64,000 nucleotides of DNA from Aquabacter sp965279295 (GTDB lineage Bacteria > Pseudomonadota > Alphaproteobacteria > Rhizobiales > Xanthobacteraceae), in the NCBI GenBank assembly GCA_965279295.1, contig CBDIHQ010000015.1, one strand, 5' to 3'. Shown piece by piece: positions 25,692-34,305 of this stretch. Both the position numbers and the translations under genes were made by a program. Below the pieces are notes generated by a model. The model was not told the DNA's origin and did no database searches. It was given only the letters and a program-made list of their open reading frames with translations. Numbering within the stretch: position 1 is the stretch's first letter; each line of letters starts with the position of its first letter.

Positions 25692-26303
25692 TCACATCTT
25701 TTCGACGGCCACGCGCGCCGCATTGCCGCGAATTTGTGTGTCATCGATACCGGACACGGCGGCTTGCAGCATGGGCAGCACATCTTCGATGTGTTGCGCT
25801 ACCAGAACGTCCACCGGCGTGGTCTCGCGAATGAAGTCGCTATCGCGCATGTGGTCGATCAGAGCCAGGAGCGGGTCCCAGAAACCGGCGATATTGGCGA
25901 CCAGGATCGGCTTGCGATGCCGGCCGAGCTGCGCCCAGGTCAGTTGCTCCACCAATTCTTCCAGGGTGCCGACACCGCCGGGAAGCGCGACGAAGGCATC
26001 GGCACGCTCGAACATCAGTTTTTTGCGCTCGTGCATGTCCTGCGTGATGATCATTTCGGCGGCGTAGCCGAACGCGCGTTCGCGGGAGAGCAGGAATTCA
26101 GGAATGATTCCCGTCACCTCCCCGCCGTTCGTCGCCACCGCTTCGGCGACCTCGCCCATGAGGCCGATGCCGCCGCCGCCATAAATCAGGCGAACACCGT
26201 TACGGGCCAGGATTTCTCCCAGTCGCCGCGCTTGAGCCGCGAACCTGGGGTCCGCTCCACGCGAGGATCCACAATAGACACAGACGCTTTTGATACGAGC
26301 CAT
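25692..26303 (-). CDS. LOG-family protein (cytokinin riboside 5'-monophosphate phosphoribohydrolase-like)
   Basis: 203 aa Rossmann-like protein. YGGGGIGLMGEVA and LPGGVGTLEELVEQLTW are the two LOG signatures, including the PGGxGTxxE active-site motif. Characterised relatives release free base from nucleoside 5'-monophosphates; older annotation calls them lysine decarboxylase. I start at ATG 26303 (MARIKSVCVYCGSS), the standard start of the family. It is divergent from the ArsR gene with a 179-base gap. Confidence 0.93.
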   Translation of the reverse strand: MARIKSVCVYCGSSRGADPRFAAQARRLGEILARNGVRLIYGGGGIGLMGEVAEAVATNGGEVTGIIPEFLLSRERAFGYAAEMIITQDMHERKKLMFERADAFVALPGGVGTLEELVEQLTWAQLGRHRKPILVANIAGFWDPLLALIDHMRDSDFIRETTPVDVLVAQHIEDVLPMLQAAVSGIDDTQIRGNAARVAVEKM

Positions 26304-26468
26304 GGAGGTGAGTTTACCACTTTTGTGCATTGCGTCACGAGGCGCCGGGCGTTCCCCACAGGGGAGGCGCCGCTTGGCGACCCTTACCCATTTGGCCACG
26401 CGGCGGACAACGGAAGAATGACATCAGCGTAAGACGGGACGACCTTGCACAGGCCGACGTGATCGTAT

Positions 26469-26484
26469 ATCGGCGATGGCCGAT
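26469..26484. promoter_or_regulatory. Inverted repeat over the ArsR start codon
   Basis: Arms ATCGGC (26469-26474) and GCCGAT (26479-26484) are perfect reverse complements four bases apart, and the right arm runs into the ATG at 26483. Flanking GATC copies at 26461-26464 and 26485-26488 extend the symmetry. It could be the autoregulatory operator of the ArsR protein or an RNA hairpin that hides the start codon. Confidence 0.4.
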
Positions 26485-26824
26485 GATCCCAGAAGCTACC
26501 ATTCCTTTCAATCCCGATACCTTGTCCGCACGCCTCAAGGCGTTGGCCCACCCGGCCCGGCTCAAGGTGCTGGAGACCCTGGCGCACAGCGAGGGCTGCC
26601 AATGCGGTGAGATCGTCGCCGGCTTGCCACTGGCGCAATCCACCGTGTCTCAACATATAAGGGTTCTGCTTGAAGCCGGGTTCGTTAGGGGCGAAGCCAA
26701 TGGCGCCCGCTCTTGCTATTGCATTGATCATGATGCGTTGCGCGCCCTGCGCAGCGATCTCGATGCGTTATTTTCGGCCCTGGCCGCGAGCCCTTCTGGC
26801 GTCGCGAACGCGCCGCAAAAGTAG
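26483..26824 (+). CDS. ArsR/SmtB-family regulator with Cys-x-Cys sensor motif
   Basis: 113 aa winged-helix repressor. LKALAHPARLKVLETLAHSEGCQCGEIVAGLPLAQSTVSQHIRVL is the classic ArsR core. C39 and C41 (GCQCGE) fall where ArsR carries its arsenite-binding CVC, and a second pair C78/C80 (SCYC) lies at the end of the wing. This suggests metal, metalloid or thiol/Fe-S sensing. It starts at ATG 26483 and ends six bases before the ATM1-type exporter, so the two form an operon that the protein probably controls. Confidence 0.88.
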   Translation: MIPEATIPFNPDTLSARLKALAHPARLKVLETLAHSEGCQCGEIVAGLPLAQSTVSQHIRVLLEAGFVRGEANGARSCYCIDHDALRALRSDLDALFSALAASPSGVANAPQK

Positions 26825-26830
26825 GTTCTG

Positions 26831-28774
26831 ATGTCGAAATCGCCTCAGAAGTCGTTCAAGGCCGTCTCGGATGCGCGCGGGGCGTTGTTCGGCACGATTG
26901 CCGGTCTCTGGCCTTATCTCTGGCCGCAGGATCGGGTGGATCTGCGCAAGCGCGTGGTGGCGACCCTGGCGCTGCTGTTTCTCGCCAAATTCGCCACCAT
27001 GTCGGTGCCCTTCTTCTTCAAATGGGCGACCGATGCGCTCGCCCATATGCCAGACGGGCAGGGGGATGCGGATTTCGCGTGGCTGCTCGCCGCGCCTGTG
27101 ATGCTGACCGTTGCCTATGGGGGCTCGCGCATGGTGATGGCGGCGATCACCCAGCTGCGCGACGGCATGTTCGCGAAAGTGGCGCTTCACGCCGTCCGCA
27201 AGCTCGCCCGCGAAACCTTCGATCACATGCACGCGCTGTCACTGCGCTTTCACCTGGAGCGCAAGACCGGCGGGCTGACCCGCGTTCTGGAGCGGGCACG
27301 CGAAGGCATAGAGACCATCGTGCGCATGCTCGTGCTCCAGTTGGCGCCCACCATTGTGGAGCTTGTGCTTGTACTGGTGGTGCTGGCCTTTGCTTTCGGC
27401 TGGCGTTACGTCGCCGCCGTCTCGGCGACTGTCGTGCTCTACACATGGTTTACGTATGTCGCGAGCGAGTGGCGCATCTCGATCCGCCGAGACATGAACG
27501 AGAGCGACACCGAGGCGAATACCAAGGCGGTCGACAGCCTGCTCAATTACGAGACGGTGAAATATTTCGGCGCCGACCACTGGGAAAGCGCGCGCTATGA
27601 CCGTTCCGTCGCACGCTACGAGGCGGCGACGGTGCGCACCTTCACCTCGCTCGCATGGCTCAACGCCGGGCAGGCGGTGATTTTTACCTTGGGCCTGACC
27701 GCCACCATGGTGCTGGCGGCGTTCGACGTGCGGGCCGGGCGGCAGAGCGTCGGCTCATTCGTCATGGTCAACGCCATGATGATCCAGCTTTACCAGCCGC
27801 TGAACTTCCTCGGCATGATCTACCGTGAGATCAAGCAGGCCATCGTCGATATCGAAGCGATGTTCGCTGTGTTGTCGCGCGATCCGGAGATTGAGGACAA
27901 GCCGGGTGCTCCCGCGCTCGCGGTGCGTGGCGGCACGGTGCGTTTCGAGGATGTGCGTTTTTCCTATGATCCAGGGCGCGAAATTCTAAAAGGTGTTTCC
28001 TTCGAAGTGCCTGCCGGGCGCACGGTCGCCATCGTTGGTCCCTCCGGCGCGGGCAAGAGCACGATTTCCCGGCTGATGTTCCGCTTTTACGATGTCTCCT
28101 CCGGCCGAATTACCATCGACGGGCAGGACATTCGCGACGTTACGCAGGAGAGTCTGCGTGCCGCCATCGGCATGGTTCCGCAGGACACGGTGCTGTTCAA
28201 CGACACGATCGAATACAACATCCACTACGGTCGCCAGGAAGCCAGCGAGGAAGAGGTGGTCGCGGCCGCCCGCCATGCCCAGATCGATGCCTTCATCCGT
28301 GCGACACCGCTCGGCTACAAGACCGAGGTTGGTGAGCGTGGCCTGAAGCTGTCCGGCGGCGAGAAGCAGCGCGTGGCGATCGCCCGCACCATCCTGAAAT
28401 CGCCACCCATCCTATTGCTGGACGAGGCCACATCCGCGCTCGACAGCCACACGGAAAAGGAAATCCAGGACGCGCTTGATGCGGTTTCGCAGGGACGCAC
28501 CACGCTGGTCATTGCTCACCGTCTTTCCACAGTCGTCTCGGCCGACGAAATCCTTGTGATCTCCAAGGGTGAAATCGCGGAGCGCGGCACCCATGCCGAG
28601 CTTCTGGCAAAGGGGGAGCTTTACGCTGCCCTCTGGCATCGCCAGCGCGAGGCGGACGACGCGCGCGAAAAGCTGCGTGCCGCTGGGGAACGTGATGAGG
28701 TTTCGGAAAATTCCTCCGGGCCAACAGCCGCAGGGATCAAGTCTTCCCTGCCGGAGCACTCGGAGGCATGGTAA
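26831..28774 (+). CDS. ATM1/HMT-type ABC transporter (fused membrane and ATPase domains)
   Basis: 647 aa half-transporter. The N-terminal ABC type-1 membrane domain (about 40-345) has six helices, and the ATPase domain has Walker A GPSGAGKST near 401, signature LSGGEKQRVAIART near 507 and Walker B ILLLDEATSALD near 528. TKAVDSLLNYETVKYFGAD and ERKTGGLTRVLERAREGI are landmarks of the ATM1/HMT1 group, which exports glutathione-linked sulfur species or heavy-metal thiol complexes. The preceding Cys-pair ArsR regulator fits a metal or thiol stress role. It acts as a homodimer in the inner membrane. Confidence 0.93.
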   Translation: MSKSPQKSFKAVSDARGALFGTIAGLWPYLWPQDRVDLRKRVVATLALLFLAKFATMSVPFFFKWATDALAHMPDGQGDADFAWLLAAPVMLTVAYGGSRMVMAAITQLRDGMFAKVALHAVRKLARETFDHMHALSLRFHLERKTGGLTRVLERAREGIETIVRMLVLQLAPTIVELVLVLVVLAFAFGWRYVAAVSATVVLYTWFTYVASEWRISIRRDMNESDTEANTKAVDSLLNYETVKYFGADHWESARYDRSVARYEAATVRTFTSLAWLNAGQAVIFTLGLTATMVLAAFDVRAGRQSVGSFVMVNAMMIQLYQPLNFLGMIYREIKQAIVDIEAMFAVLSRDPEIEDKPGAPALAVRGGTVRFEDVRFSYDPGREILKGVSFEVPAGRTVAIVGPSGAGKSTISRLMFRFYDVSSGRITIDGQDIRDVTQESLRAAIGMVPQDTVLFNDTIEYNIHYGRQEASEEEVVAAARHAQIDAFIRATPLGYKTEVGERGLKLSGGEKQRVAIARTILKSPPILLLDEATSALDSHTEKEIQDALDAVSQGRTTLVIAHRLSTVVSADEILVISKGEIAERGTHAELLAKGELYAALWHRQREADDAREKLRAAGERDEVSENSSGPTAAGIKSSLPEHSEAW

Positions 28775-28815
28775 CGCTGACGTGAAAGCGGCCCTGTTCC
28801 GAAGGCATTACGCGC

Positions 28816-30555
28816 GTGATCGGCGATCTTTTTCTTACATCCGCTTCGGATGCGCCGAAGCTCCGTATTGGGCTCCTTGTTGACGACCTGAAGCTGCAAG
28901 CGGTTTTCGCGGCTGTGATCGACCAGATCCAGGCCTCGTCGTTCGCCGAAATCGTCCTGGTGGTCCGCAACGGCGAGGCCACGGAGGCACCGGCGAAGGT
29001 CTCTATCCTCAAGCGTGCGTTGAAGTTTCTGAAGCGGACGGACCTGCGCCACGTCATCGCTTATGCGCTTTACATGAAGCTGGATGCGCGGCGTCCGCAC
29101 GATGCGCGGCTCGATCCGATCGCGCCGGTCGACTGCGCGGCGCGCCTCGCCAGTGTGGACCAGATGGTCGTCAACCCCACCCGCAAGGGCTATGTCCACC
29201 GCCTCGTCGATGCCGACATCGCGTTGATCAAGACGCATGACATCGACGTACTGATGCGTTTCGGTTTCAACATCCTGAAAGGCGACATCCTCACCGTCGC
29301 GCGCTACGGCATCTGGTCTTTCCACCACGGCGACAATGATCTCTATCGTGGCTCGCCGCCCGGCCTGTGGGAGATGATGGAGGGGACGCCCCAGTCCGGT
29401 GTGATCCTGCAGATTCTCAGCGAGGAATTGGACAATGGCGTGGTGCTGGCGCGTGGCCAGTTCGCCACCGTCGATAATCTGTCGCTGTTCGACAACCGCC
29501 TCGGTCCCTATTGGGGCTCCGTCCATTTCGTCGTCTGGAAGCTGAAGCAACTCTACGAGCAGGGATATGATGCGCTCGTCGCCAGCGGCGTGCCTCCCGC
29601 GCCATACCGGGGGCAGCGGCGTCTTTATACCAAGCCGCACAATCGCGAGGTTCTTCGCTGGCTGCTCCCCGCAGTTGGCCACAAAATCCGCGAAAAGCTG
29701 CATCGCCGGGTGGAGCATTGGCAGACGGCTTTGAGGCTCCGGCAAGACGACCATTGCGTGTTGCCGGCGGCCGGGTCGGCGGACCTGTCCGATTTCAAAT
29801 TCCTGAAGGCGCCGAAGGGGCATTTCTACGCCGACCCCTTCCTGTTCGAGCAGGATGGCCGCACCTATCTGTTCGTCGAGGATTATTCCTACGCAACAAA
29901 GCGCGGCGTGATCGCCGTCATGGACATTACGGACGGCGTTCCTGATGCCGCCGAGACCTGCCTGGAGACGCAAACGCATCTCTCCTATCCCTTCGTCTTC
30001 GCCCACGCTGGCGAAACCTACATGATCCCGGAGAGCATGGACGCGGGGCATGTGGCGCTCTATCGGGCCGAGGCGTTCCCGCGCCGGTGGGTGCTTGAGA
30101 GGGTGCTGTTCACGGCGCCGGTCGTCGACACGACGCTCTGGATCGAGGACGGCGTTTTCTATTTCTTCGCCACCCTGATGGAGCCGGGCACGACGGCGAT
30201 GTCGCTCAACCTGTTCACGGCCGACAGCCTGACGGGCAAATGGCAGATGCATCCCGCCAACCCGATCTCCAGCGATGTGCGCGATGCCCGCGCGGCCGGG
30301 CACCTATTCCGCCAGGATGGCGTGCTGTATCGCGTGGCGCAGGACTGCTCCGGCACCTACGGCCGCGCGCTGCGGTTCTTCCGCGTCGATGCGCTGACCC
30401 CGGTTTCCTATGCCGAAACCTTCGTTCTGGAGGTCGGGCCGGATGCGGTGTCGCCGTTCGATGGCTGTGCCGCCACGGGGATCCATACCTACAATCGCGC
30501 CGGGGGCTTCGAGGTGATCGACGCCAAGTTCAAGCTGCCGGCAAAAATGATTTGA
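28816..30555 (+). CDS. Formyltransferase-like domain fused to GINT1-type five-bladed propeller domain
   Basis: 579 aa, probable GTG start. Residues 1-260 resemble the formyltransferase core: FGFNILKGDILTVARYGIWSFHHGDNDLYRGSPPGLWEMM (two parts, near 150-185) matches the Fmt loop GxxNxHxSLLPxYRG, and SEELDNGVVLA keeps the later Asp. The catalytic Asn is a Ser here (WSFHH), so classical formyl transfer is doubtful. Residues 300-579 (FYADPFLFEQDGRTYLFVEDY, GHLFRQDGVLYRVAQDCSGTYGRAL) resemble the propeller module of plant glucosamine inositolphosphorylceramide transferase N-termini and GH43-like enzymes. It precedes psd and pssA, hinting at lipid or glycan work. The function is unknown. Confidence 0.7.
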   Translation: MIGDLFLTSASDAPKLRIGLLVDDLKLQAVFAAVIDQIQASSFAEIVLVVRNGEATEAPAKVSILKRALKFLKRTDLRHVIAYALYMKLDARRPHDARLDPIAPVDCAARLASVDQMVVNPTRKGYVHRLVDADIALIKTHDIDVLMRFGFNILKGDILTVARYGIWSFHHGDNDLYRGSPPGLWEMMEGTPQSGVILQILSEELDNGVVLARGQFATVDNLSLFDNRLGPYWGSVHFVVWKLKQLYEQGYDALVASGVPPAPYRGQRRLYTKPHNREVLRWLLPAVGHKIREKLHRRVEHWQTALRLRQDDHCVLPAAGSADLSDFKFLKAPKGHFYADPFLFEQDGRTYLFVEDYSYATKRGVIAVMDITDGVPDAAETCLETQTHLSYPFVFAHAGETYMIPESMDAGHVALYRAEAFPRRWVLERVLFTAPVVDTTLWIEDGVFYFFATLMEPGTTAMSLNLFTADSLTGKWQMHPANPISSDVRDARAAGHLFRQDGVLYRVAQDCSGTYGRALRFFRVDALTPVSYAETFVLEVGPDAVSPFDGCAATGIHTYNRAGGFEVIDAKFKLPAKMI

Positions 30556-30631
30556 TGGGGTATCGGCACGGGATTTGACGCCCCGCCGGGGTGGCTCTAC
30601 CTATGCCGCTCCCTGTGGTGCGGAGTTGTGC

Positions 30632-31336
30632 GTGTCGGTCATCACCTCGATCCGAAAGAGCCTCGTTCCCATCCATCGGGAGGGGTATCCGTTCATCGCC
30701 ATCGCGGCGGCGATCACGGTCGGCCTTCTCCTGGTCTCGACCTTCTTGGGCATGATCGCTCTTGGTCTGACCATCTGGACGGTGCTTTTCTTCCGCGATC
30801 CGCCGCGCGTGACGCCGCTGCGCGAGGGTTTGGTGGTGTCGCCGGCAGACGGGATGATATCCCAGATCACCATGGCGTTGCCGCCGCCCGAACTCGGCCT
30901 GTCCGAGGTGCCGCTATTGCGGGTCTCGATTTTCATGAATGTGTTCAACGTCCATGTGAACCGTGCGCCGGTCTCGGGACGCATCACGCGCATCGCCTAC
31001 AAGCCGGGCATCTTCCTCAATGCGGATCTCGACAAGGCGAGCGAGGACAATGAGCGCAACGGCCTCATATTCCGCACCCCCTTCGGGCCCATCGGCTGCG
31101 TGCAGATCGCCGGCCTGATCGCAAGGCGCATCGTCTCCTTCGTTCGCGAGGGCGAGGATCTCAGCGCCGGCGAGCGGTTCGGGCTGATCCGCTTCGGCTC
31201 GCGGGTGGACGTTTATCTCCCCGTCGGCACCCGCGTGCAGGTGGCCGAGGGCCAGATCGCCACCGCCGGTGAGACGGTGATCGCCGATCTCGCTGTCGCG
31301 TCGAGCGGGCGGGACACCGTCTATCGGCTGGGTTGA
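30632..31336 (+). CDS. psd: Phosphatidylserine decarboxylase proenzyme, short (archaeal-type) form
   Basis: 234 aa. It makes phosphatidylethanolamine from phosphatidylserine at the inner membrane. Two hydrophobic helices lie at about 20-55. FMNVFNVHVNRAPVSG is the family core, and G189-S190 in IRFGSRVDVYLP is the self-cleavage site that creates the pyruvoyl group. Start GTG 30632 (SVITSIRKSLVPIHREGYPF) follows CGGAG and matches the usual N-terminus; the longer frame to 30575 is rejected. It lies five bases before the pssA ATG, so both phospholipid steps are made together. Confidence 0.95.
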   Translation: MSVITSIRKSLVPIHREGYPFIAIAAAITVGLLLVSTFLGMIALGLTIWTVLFFRDPPRVTPLREGLVVSPADGMISQITMALPPPELGLSEVPLLRVSIFMNVFNVHVNRAPVSGRITRIAYKPGIFLNADLDKASEDNERNGLIFRTPFGPIGCVQIAGLIARRIVSFVREGEDLSAGERFGLIRFGSRVDVYLPVGTRVQVAEGQIATAGETVIADLAVASSGRDTVYRLG

Positions 31337-31341
31337 GCGCC

Positions 31342-32163
31342 ATGGACACCGAGCTGCCGCCCTTCGATCCCAATCGCGCGCCGGAGCGCTTCAGCCGCTT
31401 TCGTCGCATCCCGATGCGCTTGCTGCTTCCCAATCTGGTGACGCTGCTTGCCCTGTGCTCCGGTCTCACCGCCGTGCGGATGGCGGTGGAGGGGCGCTTC
31501 GAGCTGGCGTTGGCGGCAATCGTGTTCGCGGCCATGCTTGACGGCATCGACGGTCGCCTCGCGCGCGCGCTCAAGGGCACCTCGAAGTTCGGCGCCGAAC
31601 TGGACAGCCTTGCCGATTTTGTGAATTTCGGCTGTGCGCCCGCCCTCATCCTCTATCTCTGGGGGCTCGATCAGGCCGGCTCCATCGGCTGGATCGCTGC
31701 GCTCATCTTCGCCATCTGTGCGGCGCTGCGGCTGGCGCGCTTCAATGTGATGCTGGACGACCCGAACCCGCCGCCGTTCGCGGGTGACTTCTTCACCGGC
31801 GTTCCGGCACCCGCAGGCGCCATAACCGTGCTTCTGCCGGTCTATCTGGAACTTCTCGGGGTGCCGCACGGCGCGGCGAACGCGCCGCTGGCGCTGATCT
31901 ATTGCCTGGTCATCGGCTTCCTCATGATCTCGAAGGTGCCGGCGTGGTCGGGCAAGACCCTGGGCAAGCGCGTGCGGCGGGACATGGTGCTGCCCTTGTT
32001 CGTGCTGGTCGCCTTGTTCGCCGGCCTGCTCGCCAGCTATCCCTGGCTGGTTCTGACGGTGTGCAGCGTTGTCTATCTGGCGGTACTGCCGGTTTCGACC
32101 CTGCGCTACCGCCGCCTGATGCGGGCGTATCTTGCGGATCGGCCGGAGGCTGCCGCGCAATAG
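31342..32163 (+). CDS. pssA: CDP-diacylglycerol-serine O-phosphatidyltransferase
   Basis: 273 aa integral membrane enzyme. The CDP-alcohol phosphotransferase motif is complete: D70-G71-x2-A74-R75-x8-G84-x3-D88-x3-D92. Several membrane helices follow up to residue 260. It makes phosphatidylserine from CDP-diacylglycerol and serine, the substrate of the preceding Psd. I start at ATG 31342; a TTG at 31333 overlapping the psd stop is the alternative. Confidence 0.95.
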   Translation: MDTELPPFDPNRAPERFSRFRRIPMRLLLPNLVTLLALCSGLTAVRMAVEGRFELALAAIVFAAMLDGIDGRLARALKGTSKFGAELDSLADFVNFGCAPALILYLWGLDQAGSIGWIAALIFAICAALRLARFNVMLDDPNPPPFAGDFFTGVPAPAGAITVLLPVYLELLGVPHGAANAPLALIYCLVIGFLMISKVPAWSGKTLGKRVRRDMVLPLFVLVALFAGLLASYPWLVLTVCSVVYLAVLPVSTLRYRRLMRAYLADRPEAAAQ

Positions 32164-32223
32164 GCGGCGCTCGCGCGCGCGGAACTTAGCGGCGGTCTCG
32201 GGCATTGAGAGCCGAGGTCCCGC

Positions 32224-33348
32224 ATGATCCAGAAGCCCCCCAAATCCGCTCCCAAAAAATCCGCCACCAAGACGCCTGTTGCCAAGACGCCTATCGCGAG
32301 GATGCCCGGCCCTGCCGCACTGGCCCGCAAGGCAGGGCTTCGCGCGGTCTCGCCTGAGGCGTTGATACTTACCCGGCGCAAGGCCGGGAAAGGGTTTTCC
32401 TATCGCGACGGCAAGGGCGAACCCATTCGCGATTCGGTGCTTCTGGAGCGGTTGGCCGCGCTTGCGGTGCCTCCGGCGTACGAGGATGTGCGCTACGCCG
32501 AAGATCCGCGCGCCCATCTCCAGGCGGTCGGTCGGGATGCCGCCGGGCGGCTGCAATATCGCTACCATCCCGATTGGGAAAAGGTGCGCGAATGGGTGAA
32601 GGCAAAGCGCCTCGCCCGGTTTGCGCAGGCGCTGCCGAAGGTTCGGCGCCGTGTGGCCCGCGATCTTGCCGCGCCTGAGCCGACCCGCGCGTTCACGCTG
32701 GCTGCGGTGGTGGAACTGGTCGCACTGACCTCAATCCGGGCGGGTGGGGAAACCTATGCCCGCGAGCGCGGCACACGGGGTGCTACGACGCTTACGAAAG
32801 GCAACATCAAGATCGAAGGCGAAAAGGTCTCGCTGCGCTTCAAGGCCAAGGGCGGCCAGATGCAGGAACGCGATGTCTGCATGAAGCGGTTCGCCGATGT
32901 GATGGCGCGGCTCAAGGCATTGCCCGGCCGGCGGCTGTTCCAATATCGCGGCGATGACGGCGCGTTGCGCGCGGTTCGTGCCGCCGACGTGAATGCCTAT
33001 CTCAAAGAGATTTCGGGCGCTCCGATCTCGCTTAAGGACTTCCGCACCCTGGTCGCCTCGGCTGGCGTGTTGGAGACGCTAGCCGCGACCGTTCCCGCAG
33101 AAAGCGCTCGGCAGCGTCGGGCGCAGGTTCTTGCCGCCGTCCGCCAGGCCGCGGAGGAACTGGCGAACACACCCACGGTGTGCCGCAAGAGCTACGTGCA
33201 CAGCGCCGTCGTGACGGCATTCGAGGATGGCGCGCTTGAGCGGTTTTCCAAGGTGCTGCGCGGCTGCCGCTCGGAATTCAAGCGCGCCCAGGTGCTTGCT
33301 GACATTGTCGCCCAGACCCGCCTCACCCCCACCGAGCCCGCCGCCTGA
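32224..33348 (+). CDS. DNA topoisomerase IB (poxvirus type)
   Basis: 374 aa. After a Lys/Pro/Ala-rich tail (1-35) come the N-terminal DNA-binding domain (LILTRRKAGKGFSYRDGKG) and the catalytic domain with R172 (SIRAGGETYARERGTRG), K209 (FKAKGG), R274 (LKDFRTLVAS) and nucleophile Y324 (CRKSYVHS). All catalytic positions are intact. Poxvirus-like topoisomerase IB relaxes supercoils of both signs and is a patchy but common accessory in alphaproteobacteria. It follows pssA by 60 bases, probably read through or from its own promoter. Confidence 0.93.
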   Translation: MIQKPPKSAPKKSATKTPVAKTPIARMPGPAALARKAGLRAVSPEALILTRRKAGKGFSYRDGKGEPIRDSVLLERLAALAVPPAYEDVRYAEDPRAHLQAVGRDAAGRLQYRYHPDWEKVREWVKAKRLARFAQALPKVRRRVARDLAAPEPTRAFTLAAVVELVALTSIRAGGETYARERGTRGATTLTKGNIKIEGEKVSLRFKAKGGQMQERDVCMKRFADVMARLKALPGRRLFQYRGDDGALRAVRAADVNAYLKEISGAPISLKDFRTLVASAGVLETLAATVPAESARQRRAQVLAAVRQAAEELANTPTVCRKSYVHSAVVTAFEDGALERFSKVLRGCRSEFKRAQVLADIVAQTRLTPTEPAA

Positions 33349-33477
33349 CGTGCATCTGGTATTTTCTGCAAGTTGCGGCGAGACTGACGGCGCGATCGCG
33401 GTGGCCTCGTGGCATTCACCGCACCGTCAATGTTTCGGAGGATGATCTCCCCGGAGCAAGGCAAGGGAGAGCGCCTG

Positions 33478-34257
33478 ATGACATCCATGCACGGCACGTT
33501 CGTGTGGTACGAACTGATGACCACCGACATGGCGGGAGCCGAACTTTTCTATAAGAGCGTGATCGGCTGGGATGCGCGGGATTCCGGCATGTCCGACATG
33601 CCCTACACGCTGTTTTCCACGGGCGGCACCGACATCGCTGGCATGATGGAACTGCCGGACCAGGCCCGGCAGATGGGCGCTCCGTCATCCTGGATTGGAT
33701 ATGTCGCGGTGGACGATGTCGACACCGCCACAGCGTCCATCGCTGCCGGCGGGGGACGCATCTATCGCAACCCCTCGGATATACCGGGCATCGGCCGCTT
33801 CTCCATCGTGGCCGACCCGCAGGGGGCCATTATCTCCCTGTTCAAGGGCGACGGCGACATGGGCGCCGTGCCCGACCCCATGACCACCTCCGGCGTGGTG
33901 GGCTGGCATGAGCTTCTCACGCAGGAGCGCGAGAGCGCCTTCACCTTCTATTCCGGCCAGTTTGCCTGGGAGAAGGATCAGGGCATCGACATGGGCCCAA
34001 TGGGCATCTACCAGCTCTGGAAATACGCCGGGAGCGCGAAAGCGGCGGGCGGGATGATGACGCGACCGCCCGGCGTGCCGGTGTCATTCTGGCTGTATTA
34101 CTTCACCTGCGACGACATCGACGCTGCCCAGAGCCGGGTGACGGCCGGCGGTGGACAGATCCTCAACGGCCCCCTGGAAGTGCCGGGCGGCGCCTGGGTG
34201 TTCCAGGCCATGGACCCGCAGGGCGCCATGTTCGCCATGGTCGGCCCCCGCAAATGA
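33478..34257 (+). CDS. VOC-family protein with two glyoxalase-like domains
   Basis: 259 aa with two tandem VOC modules (about 1-125 and 130-259), each starting with FVWYELMTTDMAGAELFYKSVIGW- and VVGWHELLTQERESAFTFYSGQF-like strands. Each ends with a DPQGA(I/M)(I/F) strand. Such two-module proteins are metal-dependent glyoxalase/dioxygenase relatives; the activity of this one cannot be told. ATG 33478 follows AGGGAGAG; the upstream in-frame GTG at 33409 has no ribosome site. Confidence 0.9.
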   Translation: MTSMHGTFVWYELMTTDMAGAELFYKSVIGWDARDSGMSDMPYTLFSTGGTDIAGMMELPDQARQMGAPSSWIGYVAVDDVDTATASIAAGGGRIYRNPSDIPGIGRFSIVADPQGAIISLFKGDGDMGAVPDPMTTSGVVGWHELLTQERESAFTFYSGQFAWEKDQGIDMGPMGIYQLWKYAGSAKAAGGMMTRPPGVPVSFWLYYFTCDDIDAAQSRVTAGGGQILNGPLEVPGGAWVFQAMDPQGAMFAMVGPRK

Positions 34258-34264
34258 TCCCCGA

Positions 34265-34297
34265 GCCTTACGCCCGGGTTCGACCCGGGCGTAAGGC
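34265..34297. terminator. Bidirectional hairpin between VOC gene and purine permease
   Basis: A perfect 15-bp stem (34265-34279 with 34283-34297) closes loop TCG. Its core GCCCGGGTTCGACCCGGGC looks like an oversized T-arm but has no tRNA around it. It lies between two convergent genes, and a close relative of the same core recurs at 52174-52206. Confidence 0.7.
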
Positions 34298-34305
34298 GCC
34301 CCCGG

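Noticed and set aside
34265..34297. GGGTTCGACCC resembling a tRNA T-arm
   Set aside because: The stem extends symmetrically to 15 bp and there is no acceptor, D or anticodon arm nearby; it is a terminator hairpin.
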